From CBDCGJ01 sp965238305 (lineage in GTDB: Bacteria > Pseudomonadota > Alphaproteobacteria > GCA-2731375): a stretch of DNA of 64,000 bases. The notes beneath the pieces are model-generated. The model was not told the origin of the DNA, did not search any database, and saw only the letters and a program-made list of their open reading frames with translations. Position 1 is the stretch's first letter. Each line of letters opens with the position of its first letter. The translations under genes were made by a program, and so were the position numbers. Below, piece after piece: positions 41,382-49,388 of the stretch. The stretch covers positions 4,774,001 through 4,838,000 of the forward strand of contig CBDEHK010000001.1 in assembly GCA_965238305.1 (NCBI GenBank). Reading direction: 5' to 3'.

Positions 41382-41558
41382 ATTCCAAAAAATTCGGTGA
41401 CTTAGCAGGTAATTACCGGTTAAGCTCAAATACGCATAAACATGAAGCCATCAATAATACCGATTGCTTCCTAAATATATGAATAGAAAAAACCGAATAA
41501 CTTGGTTTTGTAAATATTCATGCCAAATATTGAAGTTAACTGATCGTTAATGGGCAAT

Positions 41559-41574
41559 TGGCAAAAAGCTTGCC
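41559..41574 (+). promoter_or_regulatory. Sigma-54 promoter of the FecR-OmpA-cyclase locus
   Basis: TGGCA (41559-41563) and TTGC (41570-41573) match the -24/-12 elements of sigma-54 promoters, with GG and GC separated by exactly ten bases as required. All nine key positions agree. The first gene starts 73 bases downstream. An inverted repeat (AAAACC 41489-41494, GGTTTT 41504-41509) lies about 50 bases upstream and may bind the activator. The remaining 264-base gap shows nothing else. Confidence 0.7.
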
Positions 41575-41646
41575 TACCGCTACTATCAGTTATTATTATT
41601 GTTGAGATATCCAAGGCGTAGAGACTCATAAGATAGGGAAAGAACA

Positions 41647-42108
41647 ATGAAAAATACAATGACATATGCTTTGGCTCTGGTGATCGGAGCTGTAATGGTT
41701 TTGGCGGCGGCATTGCCTTCGTCAGCATGGGCGAACACAAACATCGGCACCGTCAAAACATTGGAAGGTGAGGCCTTTATCACACGTGACGGTGAGCGTA
41801 TGCCTGCCGCATTAGGGGCGTCGATCAACCAAAATGACGCCATCGAAACTGCTGCTGGCGGCAGTGTCGGCATCCTATTCCAAGATGACACGCAATTTTC
41901 GCTGGGCCCGAACAGCCGTGCGACTATCGACGAATATGTTTACAATGCGGATCAAAGTGGATCATTCGTCGCAAAATTGTGGAAGGGTACGCTTGCCTTT
42001 GTAACAGGTAATGTTGGCAAGACCTCGCCAGAAAATGTCAAAGTTGAAACACCGCTTGCGACGATTGGCATTCGTGGGACTGCGTTTGTAGTCACGGTCG
42101 AAGAATAA
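41647..42108 (+). CDS. Exported FecR-domain protein
   Basis: A 153-residue protein with a Sec signal peptide (AAALPSSAWA, cleavage after AWA) and a FecR domain (IGTVKTLEGEAFITRDG, then GSVGILFQDDTQFSLGPNS and VETPLATIGIRGTAFVVTV). It lacks the cytoplasmic anti-sigma segment and membrane anchor of classical FecR regulators, so it is more likely a soluble periplasmic domain. It is the first gene after a sigma-54 promoter and is followed by an OmpA-like lipoprotein and a CHASE2 cyclase, an association that suggests envelope or surface sensing. An AGGGAAAG box precedes the ATG. Confidence 0.87.
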   Translation: MKNTMTYALALVIGAVMVLAAALPSSAWANTNIGTVKTLEGEAFITRDGERMPAALGASINQNDAIETAAGGSVGILFQDDTQFSLGPNSRATIDEYVYNADQSGSFVAKLWKGTLAFVTGNVGKTSPENVKVETPLATIGIRGTAFVVTVEE

Positions 42109-42124
42109 TTGACGCGCTTATTAT

Positions 42125-42152
42125 CACCGTGTCGAATAGTGTCGACACGGTG
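42125..42152 (+). promoter_or_regulatory. Strong stem-loop between fecR and ompA-like genes
   Basis: CACCGTGTCGA (42125-42135) and TCGACACGGTG (42142-42152) pair perfectly over eleven bases with a six-base loop. No T tract follows, so it is not a plain terminator; it may stabilise the upstream message or partly attenuate transcription into the OmpA-like and cyclase genes. It overlaps no reading frame. Confidence 0.6.
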
Positions 42153-42191
42153 GATGTGAGATCGGCCTATACCGTTTAAGGGGGGTATAAT

Positions 42192-43226
42192 ATGTATTTT
42201 TTAAGAGCTGTTATTGTTGCTACTGGGATGGCGCTTTTGCTTTCTGCCTGTACGGGCAATGGCGAAGGTGAACCCGGCACGCGATATACGTCTGTTGAAG
42301 GAGTGAAAAGTATTCGCTCAATCGACTGGACAATTTTCCAACAAGCCCTGCACATGCGGTATGGCGAAAAGGCCGAAGCGGGTAATGCTTCCGGTGAACA
42401 AAATTTCTTTATCGACCGCGCCTTTACATCTTCCTACGGTGGTTACTTGCTGCCGGAAGAACTTGAAGAGCAAAACCCACCGGAAGTGGAGACCCCTGCT
42501 CTTGCCGACGCCCGAAATCGTTTAATGGATGCATACGAACGCCGTGCCCGGGTGATTGTTCCTAATCCTTCGGCTTCGGCACAAGCTAACTTCGATTGCT
42601 GGTTATATCGGGCGTCCAATGGTGGCTCAGACGATGCGATTGAAGATTGCAAACAAGGTTTCGCCAATGATATGGCGCAAATTGAAGCCGCCCTGGCACC
42701 GAAGGCAAAAGGTTCGATCATCTTGCTAGATGGTAAAGTACTCGTCGGCGATGCCGTTCTTGATGAACGCTGCGAAGAATTGAAGCTTGGCATCAAATCA
42801 GATGTGTCTAAAACCAAAATGACCGGCGCGGAATGTGATCTTGATGGCAATATGAGCAAAACTGTCGCGGCACTACCAAAAACGCCGAAGGTGTTTACGC
42901 TCTATTACAATACAGATGAGGTGATCCCAACCCCAGATTCCAGCGTAAATTTGGAAGAATTGGCAGGTCGGATTATTGACGACATTCAAGCCCGTCAGCA
43001 CAAAGAAGTTATGGTCTCCGGCCATGCCGATCGGCAGGGTTCTGAAGCCTATAACATGCGGCTGTCGGAAAATCGCGCGATTACTGTTCGCGATCGATTG
43101 GTCGAACGAGGTGTTGAAGGTGACGCGATATCTGTTGAGTGGTTTGGCGAATCGCAAAATGCTGTGGATACCGCAGACGGCGTGGCGGAATCGGAAAATC
43201 GACGGGTTGAAATCCGCGTCCGCTAG
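42192..43226 (+). CDS. OmpA-like lipoprotein
   Basis: A 344-residue lipoprotein. The signal ends at the lipobox LLSAC, with Cys at residue 20, giving outer or inner membrane anchoring. The C-terminal OmpA domain is VMVSGHADRQGSEAYNMRLS followed by NRAITVRDRLVERG and ENRRVEIRV, the peptidoglycan-binding core. The middle 200 residues are a less familiar region with paired Cys. A strong ribosome binding site (AGGGGGG) precedes the ATG by seven bases. It lies in the sigma-54 unit with FecR and the CHASE2 cyclase, so it may link the cell wall to the sensor. The mid-region function is unknown. Confidence 0.87.
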   Translation: MYFLRAVIVATGMALLLSACTGNGEGEPGTRYTSVEGVKSIRSIDWTIFQQALHMRYGEKAEAGNASGEQNFFIDRAFTSSYGGYLLPEELEEQNPPEVETPALADARNRLMDAYERRARVIVPNPSASAQANFDCWLYRASNGGSDDAIEDCKQGFANDMAQIEAALAPKAKGSIILLDGKVLVGDAVLDERCEELKLGIKSDVSKTKMTGAECDLDGNMSKTVAALPKTPKVFTLYYNTDEVIPTPDSSVNLEELAGRIIDDIQARQHKEVMVSGHADRQGSEAYNMRLSENRAITVRDRLVERGVEGDAISVEWFGESQNAVDTADGVAESENRRVEIRVR

Positions 43227-43257
43227 CGGCGCAAAATACGGAGGATAAGCGGCTTCG

Positions 43258-45537
43258 GTGTTACCAAGTAAATTACTTGCGCGCATCAAGTCGCGACGGA
43301 ATGACGGACGCGAGACAGGTTCAGGCCGGCTCGCGTCCGTTTTTCTATTTGCCGTGTTAATGGGCCTCTTTTTTTACGACCCTACTTTTTTACAAGCGCT
43401 CCGCTTCAAAGTTTTCGACATCTATCAATTACTCGAGCCCCGGGAAGTGCCACCGGAACGCCCGGTGATGATCGCGGATATAGACGAAAAAAGTCTGAAG
43501 AATCTGGGTCAGTTTCCATGGCCCAGAACGGTGATGGCACAACTTGTCGATCGCTTGAACGAATACGGTGCGTCCGTGATCGCATTCGATATCACATTCC
43601 CGGAAAAAGACCGACTGTCGTTGTCGACAATTGCCGATCAAATGCCGAATTTGAAAGCGGACGTCAGAGCAGCGATGAAACGATCACAAGATAATGACAA
43701 TGTATTCGCCGAAGCGATTAGCCACGCCAACGTGGTGATGGGACAAGCCGTTCTCGCGGGTGATGAAGATATCGAACAAAATATGTCGCAAGACAATACG
43801 ACCATGGGATATCTGGGCACAGACCCGAGGAACTTACTCGGCAATTGGCGGAACATGATCCGCAGTTTGCCGGAATTCAATCAGGTTGCCAAAGGACACG
43901 GCCTCTTTACTTTAAATCCCGGCATTGACGGCGTAATCCGATTCGTCCCTTTGGTAATGCAGGTTCAGGACAAACTTTATCCTTCATTATCGGTGGAAAT
44001 GTTGAGGCTGTGGAATGGTGGTGACGCAGCGTTGGTCAAAGCTTCGAAAAATTTCGGTATCGAAGGCATTATGATTAAACCCGATTTCATTGAAACCGAT
44101 GGATTTGGGCAATTTTGGATCTATTTTTCTCACCATGACAAAAACAAGTATCTTTCAATCTATGACATATTGACTGACGATACGGTGGCTGAAAAAGTCA
44201 GAAACAAAATGGTCCTGATCGGCACATCGGCGACCGGATTGTTAGACATTCGCTCCAGCCCACTAAACTCCGAGCTGCCTGGCGTTGAAATCCACGCGCA
44301 AATAATCGAAAATGTGCTGACCAACGTACAATTGAGCCGTTCCAGTAGTGCCTTCGCAATAGAGTTGATAGTTGCCGCCGTGGTCGGCATTTTGCTGATT
44401 ATTTTTGTGCCCATATTCACGGCCCAAACCACTTTGGTTATCGCACTGCTGTTCATCGGTTCGATGTTCGGCATGTCTTGGTATGCCTTCCAGGAATTTA
44501 GCACCCTTTATGATCCGATGTTGCCATCGGTCGTCGTGCTGGTGCTCTATATCTTCCTGAGTTACCGAAGTTTTGTCCGCGAAGAAGGTCGTCGGCAGGA
44601 AGTCCGCGAGGCATTCAGTCACTACTTGTCCCCAGAAGTTGTCCAACGGCTTGCGCTGGACCCGGGGGCGCTCAACCTGGGCGGCGAAATGCGGGACATG
44701 ACCATAATGTTTTCCGATATCCGTCGTTTCACCTCGATCTCTGAGCGCCTCAGCGCCGAAGAACTCACCCAGTTAATCAATAGTTATTTAACGCCGATGA
44801 CCGATATCGTCCTGCGCAATCAGGGGACTATCGACAAATATATCGGTGATTGCATTATGGCGTTTTGGAATGCCCCTATTAGCGTCGAAAATCACGCCCG
44901 CCAAGCCTGCCTGACGGCCTTGGAAATGGAGAGCCGACTGGAAATATTCAATGAACAATGGAAGGAAGATGCAACCCAAGCCGGGCTTCCTTTCACCGAG
45001 TTCAAAATTGGCATTGGCATCAATACCGGTATCGCCTGTGTGGGCAATATCGGCTCGGAACAACGCTTCAGCTATTCTGTTCTGGGCGATAGCGTCAATG
45101 TATCTTCGCGCTTTGAGGAGCTGACAAAAACTTATGGCGTGACAACAATTTTGGGCGAAGAGACCAAGAAATCAGTTGAAGAAATGGCGACTTTGGAACT
45201 CGACATGATCAGGGTCAAAGGTCGCGAAGAGCCGCAAAAAATATTCGTCCTGATGGGAGGTGAAGAGTATTCCCATGACGCCGAATTCAAGGCCCTGCAA
45301 TCGACCCACAACGAAATGCTCAAAGCTTGCCGCAGCGGTTCCTACGAATCGGCGCAAAAATTGTTACGCGCTTGCCGAGTGCGTCCCCTTGGGCAAAGGT
45401 TAGAGAAGGCTTACAGTCTTTACGAAGATCATATCGCCGCCTGCCTGCGCGACCCACCTGCGACAGAGGCGGAAGGTATCGTTTCCTATCAACAACCGGC
45501 GTATCAGATGTCAGCTGGCTATCTTCCCCACACCTAG
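43258..45537 (+). CDS. CHASE2-domain adenylate/guanylate cyclase
   Basis: A 759-residue transmembrane cyclase. One helix near residues 25-45 leads to a periplasmic CHASE2 sensor (DIDEKSLKNLGQFPWPRTVM, then TLNPGIDGVIRFVPLVM), followed by three helices around 355-435. The class III cyclase domain spans about 470-660, with IMFSDIRRFTSISERLS (metal Asp), IDKYIGDCIMAFW and SVLGDSVNVSSRFEEL. It makes cAMP or cGMP in the cytoplasm in response to an external cue. The Lys in IDKYIGD suits ATP. A GTG start with GGAGG thirteen bases upstream is used; the spacing is loose. It follows the OmpA-like gene by 31 bases. Confidence 0.9.
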   Translation: MLPSKLLARIKSRRNDGRETGSGRLASVFLFAVLMGLFFYDPTFLQALRFKVFDIYQLLEPREVPPERPVMIADIDEKSLKNLGQFPWPRTVMAQLVDRLNEYGASVIAFDITFPEKDRLSLSTIADQMPNLKADVRAAMKRSQDNDNVFAEAISHANVVMGQAVLAGDEDIEQNMSQDNTTMGYLGTDPRNLLGNWRNMIRSLPEFNQVAKGHGLFTLNPGIDGVIRFVPLVMQVQDKLYPSLSVEMLRLWNGGDAALVKASKNFGIEGIMIKPDFIETDGFGQFWIYFSHHDKNKYLSIYDILTDDTVAEKVRNKMVLIGTSATGLLDIRSSPLNSELPGVEIHAQIIENVLTNVQLSRSSSAFAIELIVAAVVGILLIIFVPIFTAQTTLVIALLFIGSMFGMSWYAFQEFSTLYDPMLPSVVVLVLYIFLSYRSFVREEGRRQEVREAFSHYLSPEVVQRLALDPGALNLGGEMRDMTIMFSDIRRFTSISERLSAEELTQLINSYLTPMTDIVLRNQGTIDKYIGDCIMAFWNAPISVENHARQACLTALEMESRLEIFNEQWKEDATQAGLPFTEFKIGIGINTGIACVGNIGSEQRFSYSVLGDSVNVSSRFEELTKTYGVTTILGEETKKSVEEMATLELDMIRVKGREEPQKIFVLMGGEEYSHDAEFKALQSTHNEMLKACRSGSYESAQKLLRACRVRPLGQRLEKAYSLYEDHIAACLRDPPATEAEGIVSYQQPAYQMSAGYLPHT

Positions 45538-45554
45538 TACATGAACAAACACTG

Positions 45555-46022
45555 ATGCCGCACGAAAAAGACCATCGCCGTCATATGCTGAAAACCGGTT
45601 TTTGGGGCCGCCGAGCCGCCGGCTGCATTTTCCTTGCCCGCTCGACCGGACGGTTGTGTTTTGCGTTCCGTTCAAAGCATGCCTTGGATCCGCGCACCTA
45701 TGGCACATGGGGGGGCGCTATTGATGGTGAAGAAAGCCCGGCAAACGCCGTATTAAGAGAAATTCGTGAAGAAGCAGGCCTGACTACGGTCATCGAAGAT
45801 CAACTCACACCGCTTTATGTTTTTCGCAAGGAAAACGTTTTCGAATATCACAATTTCCTCGTGACCTTAGAGGATGAATTCGAACCGGTATTGAATTGGG
45901 AAAATGAAAGCTTTATCTGGTCAGCGATCGGGGAATGGCCTGATCCGCTACATTTTGGCGCTAGCATGCTGTTGGCCGATAGCACATCAATGCAAACAAT
46001 CCGCCAGCATGCCGGTATTTAA
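45555..46022 (+). CDS. NUDIX hydrolase
   Basis: A 155-residue pyrophosphohydrolase. The complete Nudix box is GAIDGEESPANAVL followed by REIREEAGL (Gx5Ex7REUxEExGU). The substrate, a nucleoside diphosphate derivative, cannot be deduced. The ATG at 45555 is the first start after the cyclase stop in this frame; an upstream frame from 45327 overlaps the cyclase and is only its shadow, and an internal ATG at 45585 is also possible. No clear ribosome binding site. It follows the CHASE2 cyclase by 17 bases and is convergent with the DUF6460-like gene. Confidence 0.83.
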   Translation: MPHEKDHRRHMLKTGFWGRRAAGCIFLARSTGRLCFAFRSKHALDPRTYGTWGGAIDGEESPANAVLREIREEAGLTTVIEDQLTPLYVFRKENVFEYHNFLVTLEDEFEPVLNWENESFIWSAIGEWPDPLHFGASMLLADSTSMQTIRQHAGI

Positions 46023-46039
46023 TTCTTCTCAATTGCTCG

Positions 46040-46327
46040 CTAACGGCGTAAAAAATTGAGTAACAAGCGGATTAAGTATATCGGTACAACAATAATAGCC
46101 CCCATCAATACATATGGTAGCGCCCACGCAACCGCCGCGACACCTATATCCACAATCTTGTGTAAAAATGTCGAAAGAGCCTTTAGCGTTGTAATTGCTT
46201 GGATGTCCAGCCAACTCAAAAACAGTCCAACGATCAGACAGATCACAATAATCTTGAAGATTTGTGAGATCGCGTCCTGCGCCCGCAGCTTCCGCTTCTT
46301 GCCAGATTCGCGTTGATTTTCTGTCAT
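46040..46327 (-). CDS. Small membrane protein, DUF6460-like
   Basis: A 95-residue membrane protein. A charged N-terminus (ESGKKRKLRAQDA) is followed by two or three hydrophobic segments (IFKIIVICLIVGLFLSWLDI, then VDIGVAAVAWALPYVLMGAI and VVPIYLIRLLL). The arrangement resembles the alphaproteobacterial family DUF6460, from memory. The function is unknown. It is convergent with the NUDIX gene and divergent from the lysine-rich secreted protein gene. Confidence 0.6.
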   Translation of the reverse strand: MTENQRESGKKRKLRAQDAISQIFKIIVICLIVGLFLSWLDIQAITTLKALSTFLHKIVDIGVAAVAWALPYVLMGAIIVVPIYLIRLLLNFLRR

Positions 46328-46414
46328 ACGAGACTCATTTTGCTGTAGAATATGTACTAGAATATGGATGACTTACGTAGTTCATCCGAGCAACGGTTAC
46401 AAGTTTCATTGAAA

Positions 46415-46930
46415 ATGAGTATTATTGTGAAACCAAATATTATTCAGTTGTCCGTGTTTGTCGGTTGCGCTCTCTTTTTGGCACCTGCGTCAGACATGCT
46501 TGCTGCTACCAAAACACAAGCCGCGAATACAGTGTTTCAGGAAATTGAGCGCCGTGTCATCGGTGAGTATTTTGACGAAGCGCTTCGCCGCCGCGGTGTC
46601 GATCATGACGACGACGATGGTGGTAATAAAAAAAAAGGCAAAGGTAAGAACAAAATCAAAGCCAAACATAAAGGTAAATCCAAGGGGTTGCCGCCCGGTC
46701 TTGTCGGCCGCAAGGACTTGCCCCCAGGGATCCAGAAACAAATTGCCCAGGGCAAACGTCTGCCTGTCGACACTAGAACTTATCCACTACCGGATGACCT
46801 CATTTATCGCCTACCGACGCTATCCCGTGACATCGATCGAAGAGTTGTCGGCGACGATATTGTGCTTATCCAACGGGGCACAAACCTGATTCTCGACGTC
46901 ATCGAAAACGTCTTGCGCGCGCCGAAATAA
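46415..46930 (+). CDS. Exported lysine-rich protein
   Basis: A 171-residue protein I cannot place in a family. A signal-like N-terminus (IQLSVFVGCALFLAPASDML) indicates export. The middle is low complexity: an acidic DHDDDDG run followed by a block of KG and KK repeats (KKKGKGKNKIKAKHKGKSKG), then LPPG repeats. The pattern fits bacterial secreted proteins with repeats of the form KGLPPG, some of which bind metals or nucleic acid. An earlier in-frame ATG at 46364 would add 17 residues and disturb the signal. It is divergent from the DUF6460 gene and immediately precedes livM. Confidence 0.65.
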   Translation: MSIIVKPNIIQLSVFVGCALFLAPASDMLAATKTQAANTVFQEIERRVIGEYFDEALRRRGVDHDDDDGGNKKKGKGKNKIKAKHKGKSKGLPPGLVGRKDLPPGIQKQIAQGKRLPVDTRTYPLPDDLIYRLPTLSRDIDRRVVGDDIVLIQRGTNLILDVIENVLRAPK

Positions 46931-46936
46931 CTAGAC

Positions 46937-47941
46937 GTGCGTATATCGACGAAAGTACGGCGTTTAGCGGCGATTGTCTTGGGTTTGATTTTCCTAGCCG
47001 TCGCGAGCAATTTTGACGGATATTTTCTCTATCAGTTAACGCAAGCGCTGCTGTTCAGTTTGGTCATTATTGGCTTGGTACTGCTCACCGGCATTAACGG
47101 ACAAGTGTCACTAGGTCATGGCGCTTTTGTTGCGATAGGCGCATTCACAACAGCTGCCTTAATGAACGTTGGTGGGCTTAATGCCTATCTGGCTATCCCT
47201 TTGGCTGGCATCATCGGATTTGCTTGCGGTTTCGGGTTTGGGTGGCCTGCGTTGCGGCTCGGCTTTGTCTATCTCACACTCGCAACTTTCGGCTTGGCGA
47301 TTATCACGCCTCGTCTCCTAAAGTCCGATCATTTGGCACCATTGACAGGTGGTGTACAAGGGCAATATCTCGACCGCCCTCTACCGCCGGAATGGTTTGG
47401 CCAAAGTGAGGACTATTGGTGGTTCCTGATTGTCGTAGTTCTGACCACTCTCGTTGTTGGCGGCGCCCGCTGCCTAATTAATAGTCGGACGGGCCGGGCG
47501 TTGATCGCGATCCGTGATCATCCGTTGGCAGCCATCTCAACCGGTATCAACGTCAATTTGTACAAAACCATTACTTTTGGACTAAGTGCGATGCTGGCGT
47601 CAATTTCCGGCGGCATCAGCGCCCTTCTTGCGGATTTTGTGTCGCCGGATGGTTACACCATATTTTTCTCGTTTATGTTCGTTGTTGGGTTAGTCTTGGG
47701 GGGTATGTATTCGATTTGGGGCGCAATTATTGGCGGATTTATCGTCTATTTCATCCCGGTGATAGCCGGTTCAGTGGCAACAAAGTTTTCCTTTCCGGTT
47801 TTTGGTCTGATGCTGTTGGCGGCGATCTTATTGATGCCTGACGGCATTGCTGGACGCAGCCGCGTGATTTGGCAACGCCTTAGAACTTCGCGCGGCAATC
47901 CTCGTCCTACACAATCGGTTGATTCGACCGTCGGAAGATGA
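46937..47941 (+). CDS. livM: Branched-chain amino acid ABC permease (LivM-like)
   Basis: A 334-residue permease with about ten membrane segments. The block LLTGINGQVSLGHGAFVAIG is the LivM hallmark, and FVYLTLATFGLAIITPRLL and VVGLVLGGMYSIWGAIIGGF fit this family. It transports leucine/isoleucine/valine or another substrate as part of a five-component ABC transporter. LivH, LivF, LivG and a binding protein are not present here. Its GTG start follows the lysine-rich protein gene by six bases, so the two are co-transcribed. The transported substrate is uncertain. Confidence 0.85.
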   Translation: MRISTKVRRLAAIVLGLIFLAVASNFDGYFLYQLTQALLFSLVIIGLVLLTGINGQVSLGHGAFVAIGAFTTAALMNVGGLNAYLAIPLAGIIGFACGFGFGWPALRLGFVYLTLATFGLAIITPRLLKSDHLAPLTGGVQGQYLDRPLPPEWFGQSEDYWWFLIVVVLTTLVVGGARCLINSRTGRALIAIRDHPLAAISTGINVNLYKTITFGLSAMLASISGGISALLADFVSPDGYTIFFSFMFVVGLVLGGMYSIWGAIIGGFIVYFIPVIAGSVATKFSFPVFGLMLLAAILLMPDGIAGRSRVIWQRLRTSRGNPRPTQSVDSTVGR

Positions 47942-47967
47942 ATACATATATCAACGTGTAAACTCCA

Positions 47968-48825
47968 ATGCTGACACAAGGTTTGGTGCTATTGTTTGAA
48001 CTAATTTCAAGATGGCTATCCGGTGCTGTTGCCGGATATTTAGAGAAACCGACTGGTACCTACGACACCTTCTCGGTGACGCCGTCCGAGCGCCTGAACC
48101 GAATACTTGAGCCTGGTGATGTCATTCTTGTGGAAGGGAAATCACGGCTTAGCACAGCGATCAAATATCTCACCCAATCGACCTGGTCACACGCGGCGAT
48201 TTATGTTGGCGACCGCCCGGAGCTGACGAATGCCTCAGGCGAACATCTAAATCTGATTGAGGCGGATGTACGTAAAGGTGTCATCGCGGTCCCCATTTCA
48301 AGTTATTATCATTTCAATACGCGCATCTGTCGACCGGTCGGAATTTCGGATGAAGACCGCCAAGAATTGATCGAGTTTTTGATAAAAAATCTGGGTGGAG
48401 AATACGACTTGAGGAATGTGTGGGATCTCGCCCGTTATCTATTTCCCAAACCGCCGGTCCCTGTTCGGTTCCGCCGACGCATGCTGGCATTGGGCAGCGG
48501 CGATCCGACGCGGATGATCTGTTCAACTTTGATTGCACGGGCGTTTCAAGAAATCCGCTACCCCATCCTGCCGAATATCGAAACCCGCGAGGAACGCAAA
48601 TCGGGCCGTATTCGCCTTCAGGCACGGGAAATTTTTCATATTCGTCACCATAGTCTTTTCGCACCGCGTGACTTCGATCTGTCCCCTTATTTCCGCATCG
48701 TAAAACCAACAGTTTATGCCGGCTTCAATTATCACTCATTGACCTGGTATGACGAAGTCGACCCCTTTCCGCGCCAGACGAGATATACGAAGGAAGAACC
48801 TAAAGCGGTGCAGGACGAATCCTAG
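47968..48825 (+). CDS. Permuted NlpC/P60-type (YiiX-like) cysteine hydrolase
   Basis: A 285-residue protein of the permuted papain-like (YiiX/YebB) group. LEPGDVILVEGKSRLST opens the domain and the catalytic His is in STWSHAAIYVG, while the nucleophile Cys lies later in RMICSTLIARAF, so His comes before Cys as in the permuted members. A hydrophobic N-terminus may anchor it to the membrane. Such proteins act on peptidoglycan or lipids. It follows livM by 26 bases. It is convergent with the SCO gene, the stops sharing CTAG. The substrate is unknown. Confidence 0.8.
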   Translation: MLTQGLVLLFELISRWLSGAVAGYLEKPTGTYDTFSVTPSERLNRILEPGDVILVEGKSRLSTAIKYLTQSTWSHAAIYVGDRPELTNASGEHLNLIEADVRKGVIAVPISSYYHFNTRICRPVGISDEDRQELIEFLIKNLGGEYDLRNVWDLARYLFPKPPVPVRFRRRMLALGSGDPTRMICSTLIARAFQEIRYPILPNIETREERKSGRIRLQAREIFHIRHHSLFAPRDFDLSPYFRIVKPTVYAGFNYHSLTWYDEVDPFPRQTRYTKEEPKAVQDES

Positions 48826-49388
48826 GAGAGATATTTCCGTAGCGTTTTTGCAATCGCATCGACTGGCGTATTGTGGGGAAACAGCGTAACGAATTTGCCG
48901 TCCGGGCCCATTAAGAACATCGTAGTGGCATGGCTAACCAGGTAATCGTCAGAACTTTCACCTACAACTTTCACCCGGTGCAGCCGATAGGCCAAGGCAA
49001 TTTTCCGTATTTGCGCTTCACTACCAGTTAGACCAATCAGTTGGGGGTGAAAAGCGGCGACATAGCCTTTCAAGGTGTCAACATTGTCCCGGGCCGGATC
49101 GACGGTGACAAATATCGGCGCTAATTTTGCCGCCAGTGGACCTATTTCATCCAACGCTTCGCTCATATTCTGCAAATGGGTCGGGCAAATATCCGGACAA
49201 AAGGTGTAACCGAAATAGATCAACATAAAGCGTCCGCGAAAATCGGTATCCCATCGTGTCTGACCTTGCTGATCGATCAACTCAAAAGGACCACCAAACA
49301 GGTTTGGCAATTCCCGCGCGGCGTCTGCGGACCCCACCAATGGCCAAACAAAAGCCAGCAAACAGATCGCGACGACGCGTCTATTCAT
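48822..49388 (-). CDS. SCO family copper chaperone/thiol protein
   Basis: A 188-residue protein with a hydrophobic N-terminal signal or anchor. The SCO motif is GYTFCPDICPTHL (CxxxC), and the third copper ligand is His in VSHATTMFLM. It acts in the periplasm, delivering copper to cytochrome oxidase or reducing its cysteines. No coxA/B is nearby. It overlaps the upstream gene by eight bases and forms a unit with two exported Cys-containing proteins, so a joint metal or thiol task is plausible. Confidence 0.9.
   Translation of the reverse strand: MNRRVVAICLLAFVWPLVGSADAARELPNLFGGPFELIDQQGQTRWDTDFRGRFMLIYFGYTFCPDICPTHLQNMSEALDEIGPLAAKLAPIFVTVDPARDNVDTLKGYVAAFHPQLIGLTGSEAQIRKIALAYRLHRVKVVGESSDDYLVSHATTMFLMGPDGKFVTLFPHNTPVDAIAKTLRKYLS

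Noticed and set aside
45327..45554. Longer NUDIX frame starting inside the cyclase gene
   Set aside because: The extension reads the cyclase in another frame and is rich in Arg and Ser with no resemblance to NUDIX proteins.
46028..46060. Inverted repeat CTCAATT / AATTGAG between the NUDIX and DUF6460-like genes
   Set aside because: The stem is only seven A/T-rich pairs with a 19-base loop and overlaps coding sequence; too weak for a terminator.
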